From Ancylobacter tetraedralis (lineage in GTDB: Bacteria; Pseudomonadota; Alphaproteobacteria; Rhizobiales; Xanthobacteraceae), in assembly GCF_014195655.1 (NCBI RefSeq), contig NZ_JACICD010000004.1, positions 372,001 to 436,000 of the forward strand: a stretch of 64,000 bases of DNA. Reading direction: 5' to 3'. Position numbers and translations under genes: made by a program. This document shows positions 27,879 to 35,628 of the stretch, piece after piece. The notes beneath the pieces are model-generated. The model had not been told where the DNA came from. It saw only the letters and a list, made by a program, of their open reading frames with translations, and made no database searches. Numbering within the stretch: position 1 is the first letter of the stretch; each line of letters opens with the position of its first letter.

Positions 27879-28801
27879 GGGGTCGCTCCGAGCGCCGGCG
27901 ACGGTTCGGGCGAGGGCGGGGGACCCGGCAGCGCGGGAGTCTGCAGCGCGTTCACCTTCGTCTCCATCTCGTCGAGAAGGCGCAGCACGCTGGTCAGTCG
28001 CTCACGCCGATCCGCTTCCATCAGGAAGCGCAGATCGATCCGCCGGTTGATGCGGTGGGCGTCCTCATCCTCGCCCTTGGTGGCGGGGCGCGTATGGGCA
28101 TAGGCCGACACCGAGAGGACTTCCTGTCCCTGCGAGTTCATCAGCGTGCGCAGGCGCGGGAAGCCGCCGACGATCCGCCGATAGGTATTAACCGCGCGCT
28201 CGGTGGAAAGCTGCCAGTTGCGGTCTGGCCCGCCCACCGTGTCGGTGTGCCCTTCGATGAACAGGGTTTCCACCACGAAGCCCGATCCGGGCGGGCAGCC
28301 GGCCGCATCGCCGCAGGCAGTGTAGCGCGGCAGCACATCCAGCAGCACGCGCGCGAGGGCGTCGACATTGCGTGCGGCCGTCTCGTTCAGCAGCGACACA
28401 TTCCTGTCGAAGCGGATGGCATCCTCGGTCAGCCGCAACACGCCGGTATCCTTGTCGATGGTGACTTTCAGCCCGACGCCTTCCAGACGCTTCTGGATGG
28501 TTTCGAGAAGGTCGCCGCGCGCCTGGTTGGCCTTGTCGAGTTCGGTGATCTGATCGGCGATCTGCCGGCGCAGCGCCGCGATCTGGTCGGCCAGCTCGTT
28601 GGCCCGGCGCAACTGCTCCTCCTGCTGCGCCGTCAGGGTCCGGGTCTGGTCGGTCTGCTGCTGGAAGTTCAGCGCGAAGACCATGAGCATGATGATGAAG
28701 ATGAAGAGGATGCCGACCATCATGTCGGTCATGGAGACGAAATAGTTTTCATCCTCCTCGGCATGGCTGCCGGAGGAGGCATTGGCCTCGGCGGTGATCA
28801 T
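27875..28801 (-). CDS. zorB: ZorB: MotB-like membrane protein with OmpA peptidoglycan-binding domain
   Basis: 308 residues. A single membrane helix (about 21-47, DMMVGILFIFIIMLMVFAL) carries Asp26 at the position of the ion-carrying aspartate of MotB-type proteins. A coiled coil follows (about 50-95), then an OmpA-like domain (about 110-285; FIEGHTDTVGG, NWQLSTERAVNTYR, NRRIDLRF) that anchors to peptidoglycan, and a proline-rich tail. In Zorya, ZorB pairs with ZorA as the ion-driven stator that senses cell-envelope perturbation by phage. ATGA overlaps join it to zorA and zorC. Confidence 0.93.
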   Translation of the reverse strand: MITAEANASSGSHAEEDENYFVSMTDMMVGILFIFIIMLMVFALNFQQQTDQTRTLTAQQEEQLRRANELADQIAALRRQIADQITELDKANQARGDLLETIQKRLEGVGLKVTIDKDTGVLRLTEDAIRFDRNVSLLNETAARNVDALARVLLDVLPRYTACGDAAGCPPGSGFVVETLFIEGHTDTVGGPDRNWQLSTERAVNTYRRIVGGFPRLRTLMNSQGQEVLSVSAYAHTRPATKGEDEDAHRINRRIDLRFLMEADRRERLTSVLRLLDEMETKVNALQTPALPGPPPSPEPSPALGATP

Positions 28802-30969
28802 CGCGCCTCTCCGTGCGCCCGGATGTCGGAGCCGCCGAAGCGCGCCGCCGTCGCGGCCTTCAGGCCAGCGGCGATGTCCTCGGCGCTGTCCGACATCGAG
28901 GCCAGCAGCGGGTTGAGTTTCTCGATGGCCTGCGACAGGCCGAGATCGACCGACTGGACATGGGTGCGCAGCCGGTCCTGCTGGTCGGCGGTCGAGCGCG
29001 AGAGCGCTTCCACAGCCTTGCCGAGCGCGGTGTCGACATCGTCGAACTTGGCGGCGAAATTGTTCCAGAAGGCGCCGCTGCGCTCATTGGTATCGGCCAG
29101 CCCGGCCGCCAGCGTCGCGATCTGCTCCCTGGCGGCCTGTAGTGCCTGCAGCGTGGTGCCGACGCTGGAGGCGAGCTGTTCCGTGGCGCCGGACAGGCTG
29201 GTTCCGACCGTGATCAGCGGAGTGGTTGCCGCCCGCACGCTGCTGGCGGTTTCGCCGAAGGCCTGGGCGGTCTTGCGCGCTTCGCCCGAGGTTGCCTCCA
29301 GCGCCACCTTCTGGCTCGCCAGCGCGCCCTCGATCGCCCGCATCGAGACCGACAGATCGCTGAAACGCTGCCCGACGGCGGTCAAGGCCAGTTCCACCGC
29401 CATGCGCAGCCGCTCGGAAAGGTCCTGCGCCGCCGCGTGCAGGTCGTTCAGCACCTGCTTCTGGACCTCCGCCGAATGATGCACCGAGGCGTCGATCTGC
29501 CGGCGCGTCTGCTCGCCCTGTTCGCCCATGGCGCGCTGCATGGCGCCGACATTGTCCCCCATCTGGCTGATCTGCCGGTCGAGCTTTTCCATGACGACAC
29601 CCATGGCCGCCTCCAGCTTGGCGGAGGCGCCGCCCGCAGCCTGGCCGAGGGCGGAATCGACTTCGGCATTGGCCTTTTCCAGGGTCTTTCGCAGGCTCTC
29701 GACCACGCTGGCCAGCGCGTCGCGGCTCTGCCCGGAACTGTGCTCGAAGGTCTGTCCCGCGCGCTCCACCATGCGGTTCAGGTTGTCCGCCGCTTCGCCC
29801 AGCCGTGCGGAGAAATCCTCGCCCGTGCCGCGCAGGCCGCCCTGCATGTCCGCGATCGACATCTGCAATTGCTTGAGCGTGGCGGCGAGTTCCCGCATTT
29901 CGGTGCCGGCGCCGTGCTGCAGCGAAGCGGTGAAGTCGTGCAGCATCTGCTGCACGCCGTCCTGGCTGTTGGCGGCGAGATTGCCGACGGCGTGGCTTAT
30001 CTGCTCGGTGACCGGCGCCATGGCATCGGCCACCGCCCAATGCAGGCGCGGCGCGATTTCGGTTCCCATGCGGGCGAAGAAGTCGCCCTGGGTGATGTCC
30101 TTGAGCTGCGCGAGCTGGTCCTCCATCGTGCGGCGGATCTCCAGCGAGATCGACTGCGGCGCGTGATAGCGCAGCCTGCGCTCCAGATCGGCATTGAAGC
30201 GGTCAAAGGACCCCTCCAGCAGCACGGAGAACCAGCGGAAGACGATGGACAGAACAATCGAGGCCAGCAGCCCGGCGATCGACGTCGAGAACTTGAAGGT
30301 CGCGATCTGGAGCAGTTCCCCCATCTGCGCGGCCATTTTTTTCGCGTCGCCCGCGCTGGCGGCCGCGCCGGCCTTGTGGAGCGCGAAGACGAGCCCGATA
30401 AAGGTCAGCAGCAGTCCGATGCCGACGAAATAACCGGGCACGGCGCTCATCATCTTCAGCCCGCTCAATCGCTCGCGGGCGACGCCGGGGTTGAAGAAGA
30501 CATGCGGGCGGACCGTGTTGCCGATGGCGCGATCGCTGTCGGTGTCGACGAGGCTATCGTCGAACTCTCTCCAGGCGTCGCCGATGAGCCAATTGGCCGA
30601 GAGCTTCTGCCCGATGGTTTCAAAATTGGCGGCGAAGACTCTTCGAATCTCGGCGCGATTTTCACTTTTGGTGACGTTGGCGGTGATCTGCCGTCTCGCC
30701 TGCCCCACCGCGCGCAATACCGGCACTATGTGGAAGAGAAAAAAGGCGAGGCACAGGCCCATCGCGAAGACGAACAGGGAGCCGGCCAGCGCATAGGCGA
30801 AATCAGGCGTGCTGATGCCCTTGTAGTCGCCTGAAGCTGAATCGGAAATCGTTGTGAAAATAAGTATTGGGTTTATGAATGAAAGTAACAGCGATGATCC
30901 CAACACCAAAAAGATCGGAATCGCCCAGAACCCGACAAGCCGCGCGATTCCCCGCACCCACACCCGCAT
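28798..30969 (-). CDS. zorA: ZorA: MotA/ExbB-like channel protein with long cytoplasmic tail
   Basis: 723 residues from ATG 30969. Two N-terminal membrane helices (LVGFWAIPIFLVLGSSLLL; FAYALAGSLFVFAMGLCLAFFLF), a cytoplasmic loop, then two more helices (about 175-260; GYFVGIGLLLTFIGLVFAL and FSTSIAGLLASIVLSIVF) as in MotA/TolQ/ExbB channels. The remaining 450 residues are a long Ala/Gln/Glu-rich coiled tail, the hallmark of ZorA, which transmits the signal into the cytoplasm. The frame stays open upstream to 31440 but that part has non-coding character; AGGGGGAG lies just before 30969. First gene of the operon. Confidence 0.92.
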   Translation of the reverse strand: MRVWVRGIARLVGFWAIPIFLVLGSSLLLSFINPILIFTTISDSASGDYKGISTPDFAYALAGSLFVFAMGLCLAFFLFHIVPVLRAVGQARRQITANVTKSENRAEIRRVFAANFETIGQKLSANWLIGDAWREFDDSLVDTDSDRAIGNTVRPHVFFNPGVARERLSGLKMMSAVPGYFVGIGLLLTFIGLVFALHKAGAAASAGDAKKMAAQMGELLQIATFKFSTSIAGLLASIVLSIVFRWFSVLLEGSFDRFNADLERRLRYHAPQSISLEIRRTMEDQLAQLKDITQGDFFARMGTEIAPRLHWAVADAMAPVTEQISHAVGNLAANSQDGVQQMLHDFTASLQHGAGTEMRELAATLKQLQMSIADMQGGLRGTGEDFSARLGEAADNLNRMVERAGQTFEHSSGQSRDALASVVESLRKTLEKANAEVDSALGQAAGGASAKLEAAMGVVMEKLDRQISQMGDNVGAMQRAMGEQGEQTRRQIDASVHHSAEVQKQVLNDLHAAAQDLSERLRMAVELALTAVGQRFSDLSVSMRAIEGALASQKVALEATSGEARKTAQAFGETASSVRAATTPLITVGTSLSGATEQLASSVGTTLQALQAAREQIATLAAGLADTNERSGAFWNNFAAKFDDVDTALGKAVEALSRSTADQQDRLRTHVQSVDLGLSQAIEKLNPLLASMSDSAEDIAAGLKAATAARFGGSDIRAHGEAR

Positions 30970-31484
30970 GCACTCCCCCTTACCTGCGCCGCATATTGGA
31001 TGGCGCGCCGGCCGGGTTGCAAGCGGAATGAGGCTGCTACCCAGTGTGGGCCCCAGTGTCCACATTCCGACAGATGCGTTCCCCCCCGCGCAGGCCGGAC
31101 AGGTGCCCCGTGGTTGAATCGCGCATGGGCCGCAGGCGAGGTGGGTGCGGCAGGACGGACGTGGGTCGCCCCGAACCGAACTGCGCGACCCCTCGGGGTC
31201 TGGCGGCTTTCCGGCGCAAGGTGAGGGCAGGCGGGCCGGCCCCGGGGGGGGGCAGCCGGCCCGATCGATCCCGTAGCTTGTTCGAAACACGTTCAGGTTC
31301 GACGCAGCAAGTTGATTGAAAAGCGCGCGACGCCGCAAGGCGGTGCCCGTCATCATCCGCGACAAATATTGGTCGTATCCCGATGCCGCGGGGAGGGGGC
31401 GCGCGAGGGGGACGATAAGGCGACACGGATCGGGTGCCAAATCAGCGGATCCGGCGCTTTAGCGTATTGTACACCCGTTCCTGG
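30970..31484. other. 515-base non-coding region upstream of zorA
   Basis: Open frames here on both strands look like GC-driven artefacts and give proline/arginine-rich nonsense. It contains a 9-base inverted repeat, CGGGCCGGC (31232-31240) and GCCGGCCCG (31255-31263), flanking a run of ten G. On the minus strand this could fold in the zorA leader. The zorA promoter should lie here, but no convincing -35/-10 pair stands out. Confidence 0.4.
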
Positions 31485-32087
31485 CTACCTCTTGGAGATA
31501 TCCTCCAGGCGAAAGATCTGCTCGATGCCGATGGGCGTCTGCGCGTCGCAGGGTTCATAGGCCAAGGTGGTGAACACCCGATGGCCGTGAAACCAGAAAC
31601 GCGAAATCCATCGATGCCGGAAGGGCGAGTCGACTTCCAGATCCAGATGTCGAGTGCTGACGCCGACAATCATGGCAATGTCGCCTTTGATGATCGCGTC
31701 TCGCGACACGATGTCGTCAATGACGATGCGGCTTTCTCCGACCATCCGCGGCTCGAATGCGCGGCCGACGAGCCTCGAAAACAGAGGCCAGGCACGTGTG
31801 CATCCCAGGGATGTTGCCTGAAGGCGAATTCCGTCAATGTCGAAGATCGCCTGAACCGACGAGAGTTTCTCGATAAACCTGCTTTCGATGGCGAGTTCGT
31901 CGCGGATCTGCTTTGCAATCAGATCCGTTATCCGGCGCGAAATCTCGATCGACGGCAGGTCCAGGCCGTTTTCCCACCGCGACACGGTTGCTTGTGAAAC
32001 GCCAAGCGCGGCTGCCATCACGTCCTGCTTGATGCCGTTCGTGCGGCGCCACAGCTTGAGCTTCTTGCCGATGTCGAACTCAGTCAT
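31485..32087 (-). CDS. XRE-family transcriptional regulator
   Basis: 200 residues from ATG 32087 (a GTG at 32108 would add 7). The N-terminal XRE helix-turn-helix (about 5-60; GIKQDVMAAALGVSQATVSRWENG) is followed by an unidentified sensor-like alpha/beta domain (about 70-190; FDIDGIRLQATSLG, GDIAMIVGVSTRHLDLEV). ATG 32087 is preferred as GAG lies at ribosome-site distance. Divergent from the delta-60 gene and upstream of zorA with a 515-base gap, so it may control either. The divergent spacer holds a perfect palindrome (32113-32126), a likely binding site. Confidence 0.88.
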   Translation of the reverse strand: MTEFDIGKKLKLWRRTNGIKQDVMAAALGVSQATVSRWENGLDLPSIEISRRITDLIAKQIRDELAIESRFIEKLSSVQAIFDIDGIRLQATSLGCTRAWPLFSRLVGRAFEPRMVGESRIVIDDIVSRDAIIKGDIAMIVGVSTRHLDLEVDSPFRHRWISRFWFHGHRVFTTLAYEPCDAQTPIGIEQIFRLEDISKR

Positions 32088-32112
32088 GGAATTCTCGAAC
32101 ATTTCCACCGCG

Positions 32113-32126
32113 TATACGAGCGTATA
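32113..32126. promoter_or_regulatory. Operator-like palindrome between divergent XRE and delta-60 genes
   Basis: TATACG-AG-CGTATA, a perfect 6-2-6 palindrome, 26 bases before the XRE start in a locally AT-rich spacer. XRE regulators commonly bind such short palindromes in their own promoters. Binding is inferred. Confidence 0.5.
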
Positions 32127-32248
32127 TTTTCGTTACTCCCAAAGTTTCGTTCGCGCTAGCGGATTCACAGTGCAAGAGAGTAAACCCATTTGCGCACGAA
32201 GTTCTCATTGTGCGCTGCACATTCGATGCATTGAGGGGCGACGAGAAT

Positions 32249-33730
32249 ATGACTGCTATGCTTCATTCGCGAGACATGTTGCGGAAATGTTTGTTTGCAA
32301 GCATTTCTGTAGTGGCGCTCGCAGCCGCCACGCCCGCCGCCTTCGCCGCGGGGGCTGGCATACTGGATAAAACCTTCGGGGCAGACGGAAATACCGACGG
32401 CACACCCGACGGCGTGGTCTCGACCTCGCTGGGCAGCGGCGACGATGTGGCCAATGCCGTCGCCCGCGCGCCGAACGGGGAAATCGTCATCGCCGGCAGC
32501 CATTTCGCAAAGGGCTCGTCCGACATCATCGTGGCTCGGTATACCCATGCCGGCAAGCTGGACAAGACGTTCGGGGCCGACGGCAACAGCGACGGCACGC
32601 CCGATGGTGTCGTGGATGTCTCGCTGGGGGATGGGGATGACGTGGCGACGTCCGTTGTCGTGCAGCCCGACAGCAAGGTCGTGGTCGCCGGCTATCACCT
32701 CGATGGCAAGAGCAAGAATATCTTCGTGGCGCGCTTCAACGAAAATGGCAGCCTCGACAAGGGTTTCGGCGCCGATGGCAATGCCGATGGGGCACCCGAT
32801 GGCGTGGTCAACGTGTCGCTGGGCGATGGCGATGATGTGGCCCGTGCGGTGGCGTTGCAGCCCGATGGCAAGATCGTCGTGGCGGGCGACACGGTGAAGG
32901 GCAGCAGCTCCAACATCCTCGTGGCGCGCTTCAACAAGGATGGCACGCTGGATAAGGCCTTCGGTGCCGATGCCGGCAGCGATGGAACACCGGACGGTTT
33001 CGTCAGCCTCGACCTCGGCGCCGGCGACGACCTCGCCAATGGGCTCGCCATTGACGGCGACGGCAAGATCATCGTTGCCGGCTCGCACAAGGACAATGGC
33101 AGCAACAACATCATCGTGGCGCGCTTCAGCAAGGATGGCACGCTGGACAAGGGCTTCGGTGCTGATGGCAACAGCGACGGCACGCCCGACGGCGTCGTCA
33201 GCCAGTCGCTCGGCGCGGGCGATGACGTGGCCCGCGCGGTGGCGCTGGATGAGAAGGGCCGGATCGTGATCGCCGGCACGAACACGTCCACGGGTGGCAG
33301 TTCGAACATCCTGCTCGCCCGTTTCCTGCGGGATGGAAAGCTGGATGCGGCCTTTGGCGCGGATGGTGGCAGCGACGGCACGCCCGATGGTTTCGTGAGC
33401 CTCGATCTTGGCAAGGGCGATGATGCCGCCGCCTCGATGGGTATCCAGCCCGATGGCAAGATCGTCGTGGCCGGCTACCACACGGACGGCGGCAGCAAGA
33501 ACATCGTCGTTGCCCGCTATCTCGACAATGGAAATCTGGATGCGGCCTTCGGCGCCGACGGCAACAGTGACGGCACACCCGATGGCGTCTTCGGCATTTC
33601 GCTTGGCGCGGGCGACGATGTGGCGAACGGCCTGCTGATCGATGGCTCGAAGCTGATCGTTGTCGCCGGTAGCACCGAAGACAAGGACAAGAGCAAGAAC
33701 ATCGTTCTGCTGCGCCTTCTTGCCGAATGA
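32249..33730 (+). CDS. Exported protein with seven delta-60 repeats
   Basis: 493 residues. A signal peptide (MLRKCLFASISVVALAAATP, cleavage after AFA) precedes seven tandem repeats of about 65 residues. Each starts LD-x2-FGAD, contains a DGTPDG loop and GDD, and ends P-D-G-K-I-V-V-A-G then a strand I-x-V-A-R-F. The second part matches the delta-60 repeat (TIGR02608), probably folding as a seven-bladed beta-propeller. The acidic DGNSDGTPDG loop resembles calcium-binding turns. No membrane anchor follows, so it is periplasmic or secreted. ATG 32249 is used; GTG 32210 and ATG 32276 are alternatives. Function is unknown. Confidence 0.85.
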   Translation: MTAMLHSRDMLRKCLFASISVVALAAATPAAFAAGAGILDKTFGADGNTDGTPDGVVSTSLGSGDDVANAVARAPNGEIVIAGSHFAKGSSDIIVARYTHAGKLDKTFGADGNSDGTPDGVVDVSLGDGDDVATSVVVQPDSKVVVAGYHLDGKSKNIFVARFNENGSLDKGFGADGNADGAPDGVVNVSLGDGDDVARAVALQPDGKIVVAGDTVKGSSSNILVARFNKDGTLDKAFGADAGSDGTPDGFVSLDLGAGDDLANGLAIDGDGKIIVAGSHKDNGSNNIIVARFSKDGTLDKGFGADGNSDGTPDGVVSQSLGAGDDVARAVALDEKGRIVIAGTNTSTGGSSNILLARFLRDGKLDAAFGADGGSDGTPDGFVSLDLGKGDDAAASMGIQPDGKIVVAGYHTDGGSKNIVVARYLDNGNLDAAFGADGNSDGTPDGVFGISLGAGDDVANGLLIDGSKLIVVAGSTEDKDKSKNIVLLRLLAE

Positions 33731-33917
33731 CACACCCATCTGCAGCGGCTGCGTCCTGCCCATAATTCTTCCACGACGTTAAGTCGGTGAAGTGGGTGAG
33801 GCGTCGCTCATCCGGCTCGGCGCGATATGCGCGCCGAGCACCCGCCTGTCGACGAAAAGCTATCAAGTGCCTGTGTGAAATCCCCAGGTGGTCTGTTTGA
33901 ACGCCCTTTGAAGACCT

Positions 33918-34008
33918 TCATCCCGGCCGCCGCCGCCGGCGGAGAGCCGGGCCATCCATCCGGTTGCCGCCGCGATCCCGGATATGGCCTGCGGCCATGC
34001 CGGGATGA
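33918..34008. repeat. Palindromic interspersed repeat in the gap before the tRNA
   Basis: Outer arms TCATCCCGGC (33918-33927) and GCCGGGATGA (33999-34008) enclose GC-rich sequence with a second hairpin (CCCGGATATGGCC / GGCCATGCCGGG, about 33977-34005). Elements bounded by CATCCCGG/CCGGGATG are frequent between genes in several Hyphomicrobiales genera (general knowledge). The rest of the 480-base gap, 33731-34211, shows no supportable gene; opposing frames there are low-complexity. Confidence 0.65.
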
Positions 34009-34211
34009 CGCGGCTGGAAGAGTTTCCAACGGGCGCCGACCCCTCCCTGGCCTAACGCCGACCAACCATGGTGCCGTCCGCGGACGAGCCCGCGCCGCGC
34101 GGATCGCCGACTCGCGGCCGAGAGGTGTGGGCCGTGCTGAGCGACCGGTTGGCGCACGCGTTCGCATTTGCTAGCTTCCGCCCGCGCATCCGCGCCCGGG
34201 CTGCACCGGAA

Positions 34212-34287
34212 GGGCCTGTAGCTCAATGGTTAGAGCCGACCGCTCATAACGGTCTGGTTGTAGGTTCGAGTCCTACCGGGCCCACCA
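34212..34287 (+). tRNA. tRNA with CAT anticodon (elongator Met or lysidine-type Ile2)
   Basis: A 76-base tRNA with encoded CCA. The acceptor stem is GGGCCTG/CGGGCCC (one G-T wobble), D-arm GCTC...GAGC, anticodon stem GACCG/CGGTC with loop CTCATAA (anticodon CAT at 34245-34247) and T-arm GTAGG-TTCGAGT-CCTAC. A CAT anticodon is read as elongator methionine or, if C34 is modified to lysidine, isoleucine; the choice cannot be settled by eye. It is not the initiator, which lacks this acceptor pairing pattern. Integrase genes follow directly, so its 3' end (about 34263-34287) is the probable attachment site. Confidence 0.93.
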
Positions 34288-34403
34288 AATTTCAGCGACA
34301 ATCCGCCCCAGCCAGTGACAAAAAGATAGATGTATCAACGGTTTTAGCTCGATAGACCGCGATGTTTGAGGACATCCCCAACCTTTTAAGGACGGAAATT
34401 TGG

Positions 34404-34433
34404 CGGTATCTGTAGCGGCATCATTCGATACCG
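34404..34433. promoter_or_regulatory. Inverted repeat just upstream of the first integrase
   Basis: CGGTATC (34404-34410) and GATACCG (34427-34433) form an inverted repeat ending 20 bases before the integrase start, with another ATACCG at 34446. Between tRNA and integrase such repeats often serve as arm-type integrase binding sites or autorepression operators. The role is inferred. Confidence 0.35.
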
Positions 34434-34452
34434 ACAGGCTCAAAATACCGTC

Positions 34453-35628
34453 ATGCTCACAGATGCTGCCTGCAGATCAGCGAAGATCGCCGAGAAGCCG
34501 CTTAAGCTCGCCGACAGCGGAGGCCTGTATCTCTTCGTTGCAACCACGGGAACCAAGTCGTGGCGATGCGACTACCGCCTGCACGGCAAGCGTCGAACGG
34601 CTAGCTTTGGCACGTACCCCCTGGTCAGTCTGGCCGAAGCCCGAAAGGGCAGAGATGAGTTGAAGCGGCAGCTCCTCGCCGATCAAGATCCAGCAGAAGC
34701 TCGCCGCAAGGCAAAGCACGATGCGGTCGAACGGGGGAAAAACACGTTCGAGCCGATCGCGCGCGAATGGTTTGCCGCGAAGTTGGCGGGATGGGTGCCA
34801 TCCTATTCCGACCGTCTCATGAGCCGGCTCGAAGCCGATATATTCCCTCCCCTCGGCCGACGCCCAATCGCGGGTATCGAGCCGCCGGAAATTCTCGACG
34901 TGATTCGGAAGGTCGAGAAGCGCGGCGCCGTTGAGCTGGCCAAGCGCGAAATGCAGGTCGTCGGACAGATCTTCCGCTATGCCATCGCCACGGGCCGCGC
35001 CAAACGGGACCCGACGCAAGACCTGCGTGGCGCACTCCAGTCACCCGGGCGCCAGAAGCATCACCGCGCGTTGCCTCTGAAAGAGCTCCCTGAGTTCCGA
35101 AAGAAGCTCATCGCCTACGACGGGGATCAGATGACCCGGCATGCGCTGGAGCTGATGCTTCTGACATTCGTCCGAACCACAGAATTGCGCGCCGCGGAGT
35201 GGTCGGAATTCGAGGACCTAAAGGGACCTGAGCCGCTGTGGCGCATTCCCGCACCCAGGATGAAGATGCGCTTCGAACACCTCGTACCGTTGGCGCCTCG
35301 GGCGGTAGAAGTCATCGGGGCCCTCAGACAGCTCGCGGGCCGGAGCCCGCACGTTTTCCCCTCTCCCGGCAAGGAGGGCTTCATGTCCAACAACACGATG
35401 CTTTTTGCGATGTATCGCATGGGCTACCACGGCCGCGCCACCGTCCACGGATTCCGCGGAATGGCGTCAACCTGGCTAAACGAAGCCGGATATCCCGCTG
35501 ACTGGATCGAAAGGCAACTCGCGCACGACGAGCGGAACGAAGTGCGCGGCGCCTACAACAGCGCACAGTACCTCAGCGGCCGGCGGGAAATGCTGGCCGC
35601 CTGGGCCAACTTCGTCGCATCTCAATGA
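34453..35628 (+). CDS. P4-type tyrosine integrase 1
   Basis: 391 residues. The N-terminal DUF4102-type arm-binding domain (LKLADSGGLYLFVATTGTKSW at 16-36) is followed by a core-binding domain (about 97-180) and the catalytic domain. All catalytic positions are visible: Arg in FVRTTELR, Lys in RMKMR, His-Arg in HGFRG, His in LAHDERN and Tyr in AYNSAQY. It integrates DNA at tRNA genes; the adjacent tRNA 165 bases upstream is its likely target. Its stop overlaps the next integrase start (ATGA). Confidence 0.95.
   Translation: MLTDAACRSAKIAEKPLKLADSGGLYLFVATTGTKSWRCDYRLHGKRRTASFGTYPLVSLAEARKGRDELKRQLLADQDPAEARRKAKHDAVERGKNTFEPIAREWFAAKLAGWVPSYSDRLMSRLEADIFPPLGRRPIAGIEPPEILDVIRKVEKRGAVELAKREMQVVGQIFRYAIATGRAKRDPTQDLRGALQSPGRQKHHRALPLKELPEFRKKLIAYDGDQMTRHALELMLLTFVRTTELRAAEWSEFEDLKGPEPLWRIPAPRMKMRFEHLVPLAPRAVEVIGALRQLAGRSPHVFPSPGKEGFMSNNTMLFAMYRMGYHGRATVHGFRGMASTWLNEAGYPADWIERQLAHDERNEVRGAYNSAQYLSGRREMLAAWANFVASQ

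Noticed and set aside
27875-30969. ZorA/ZorB as a flagellar stator or an ExbB/ExbD-TonB energiser
   Set aside because: The MotA-like protein has a 450-residue coiled tail, and the pair is coupled to an EH-signature-type protein and a SNF2 helicase; no flagellar or TonB genes are near.
31037-31426. Minus- and plus-strand open frames upstream of zorA
   Set aside because: Pro/Arg/Gly-rich with no coherent fold, and no ribosome sites; treated as leader/intergenic DNA.
33808-34174. Opposing open frames just before the tRNA
   Set aside because: They overlap the palindromic repeat on both strands and have low-complexity translations.
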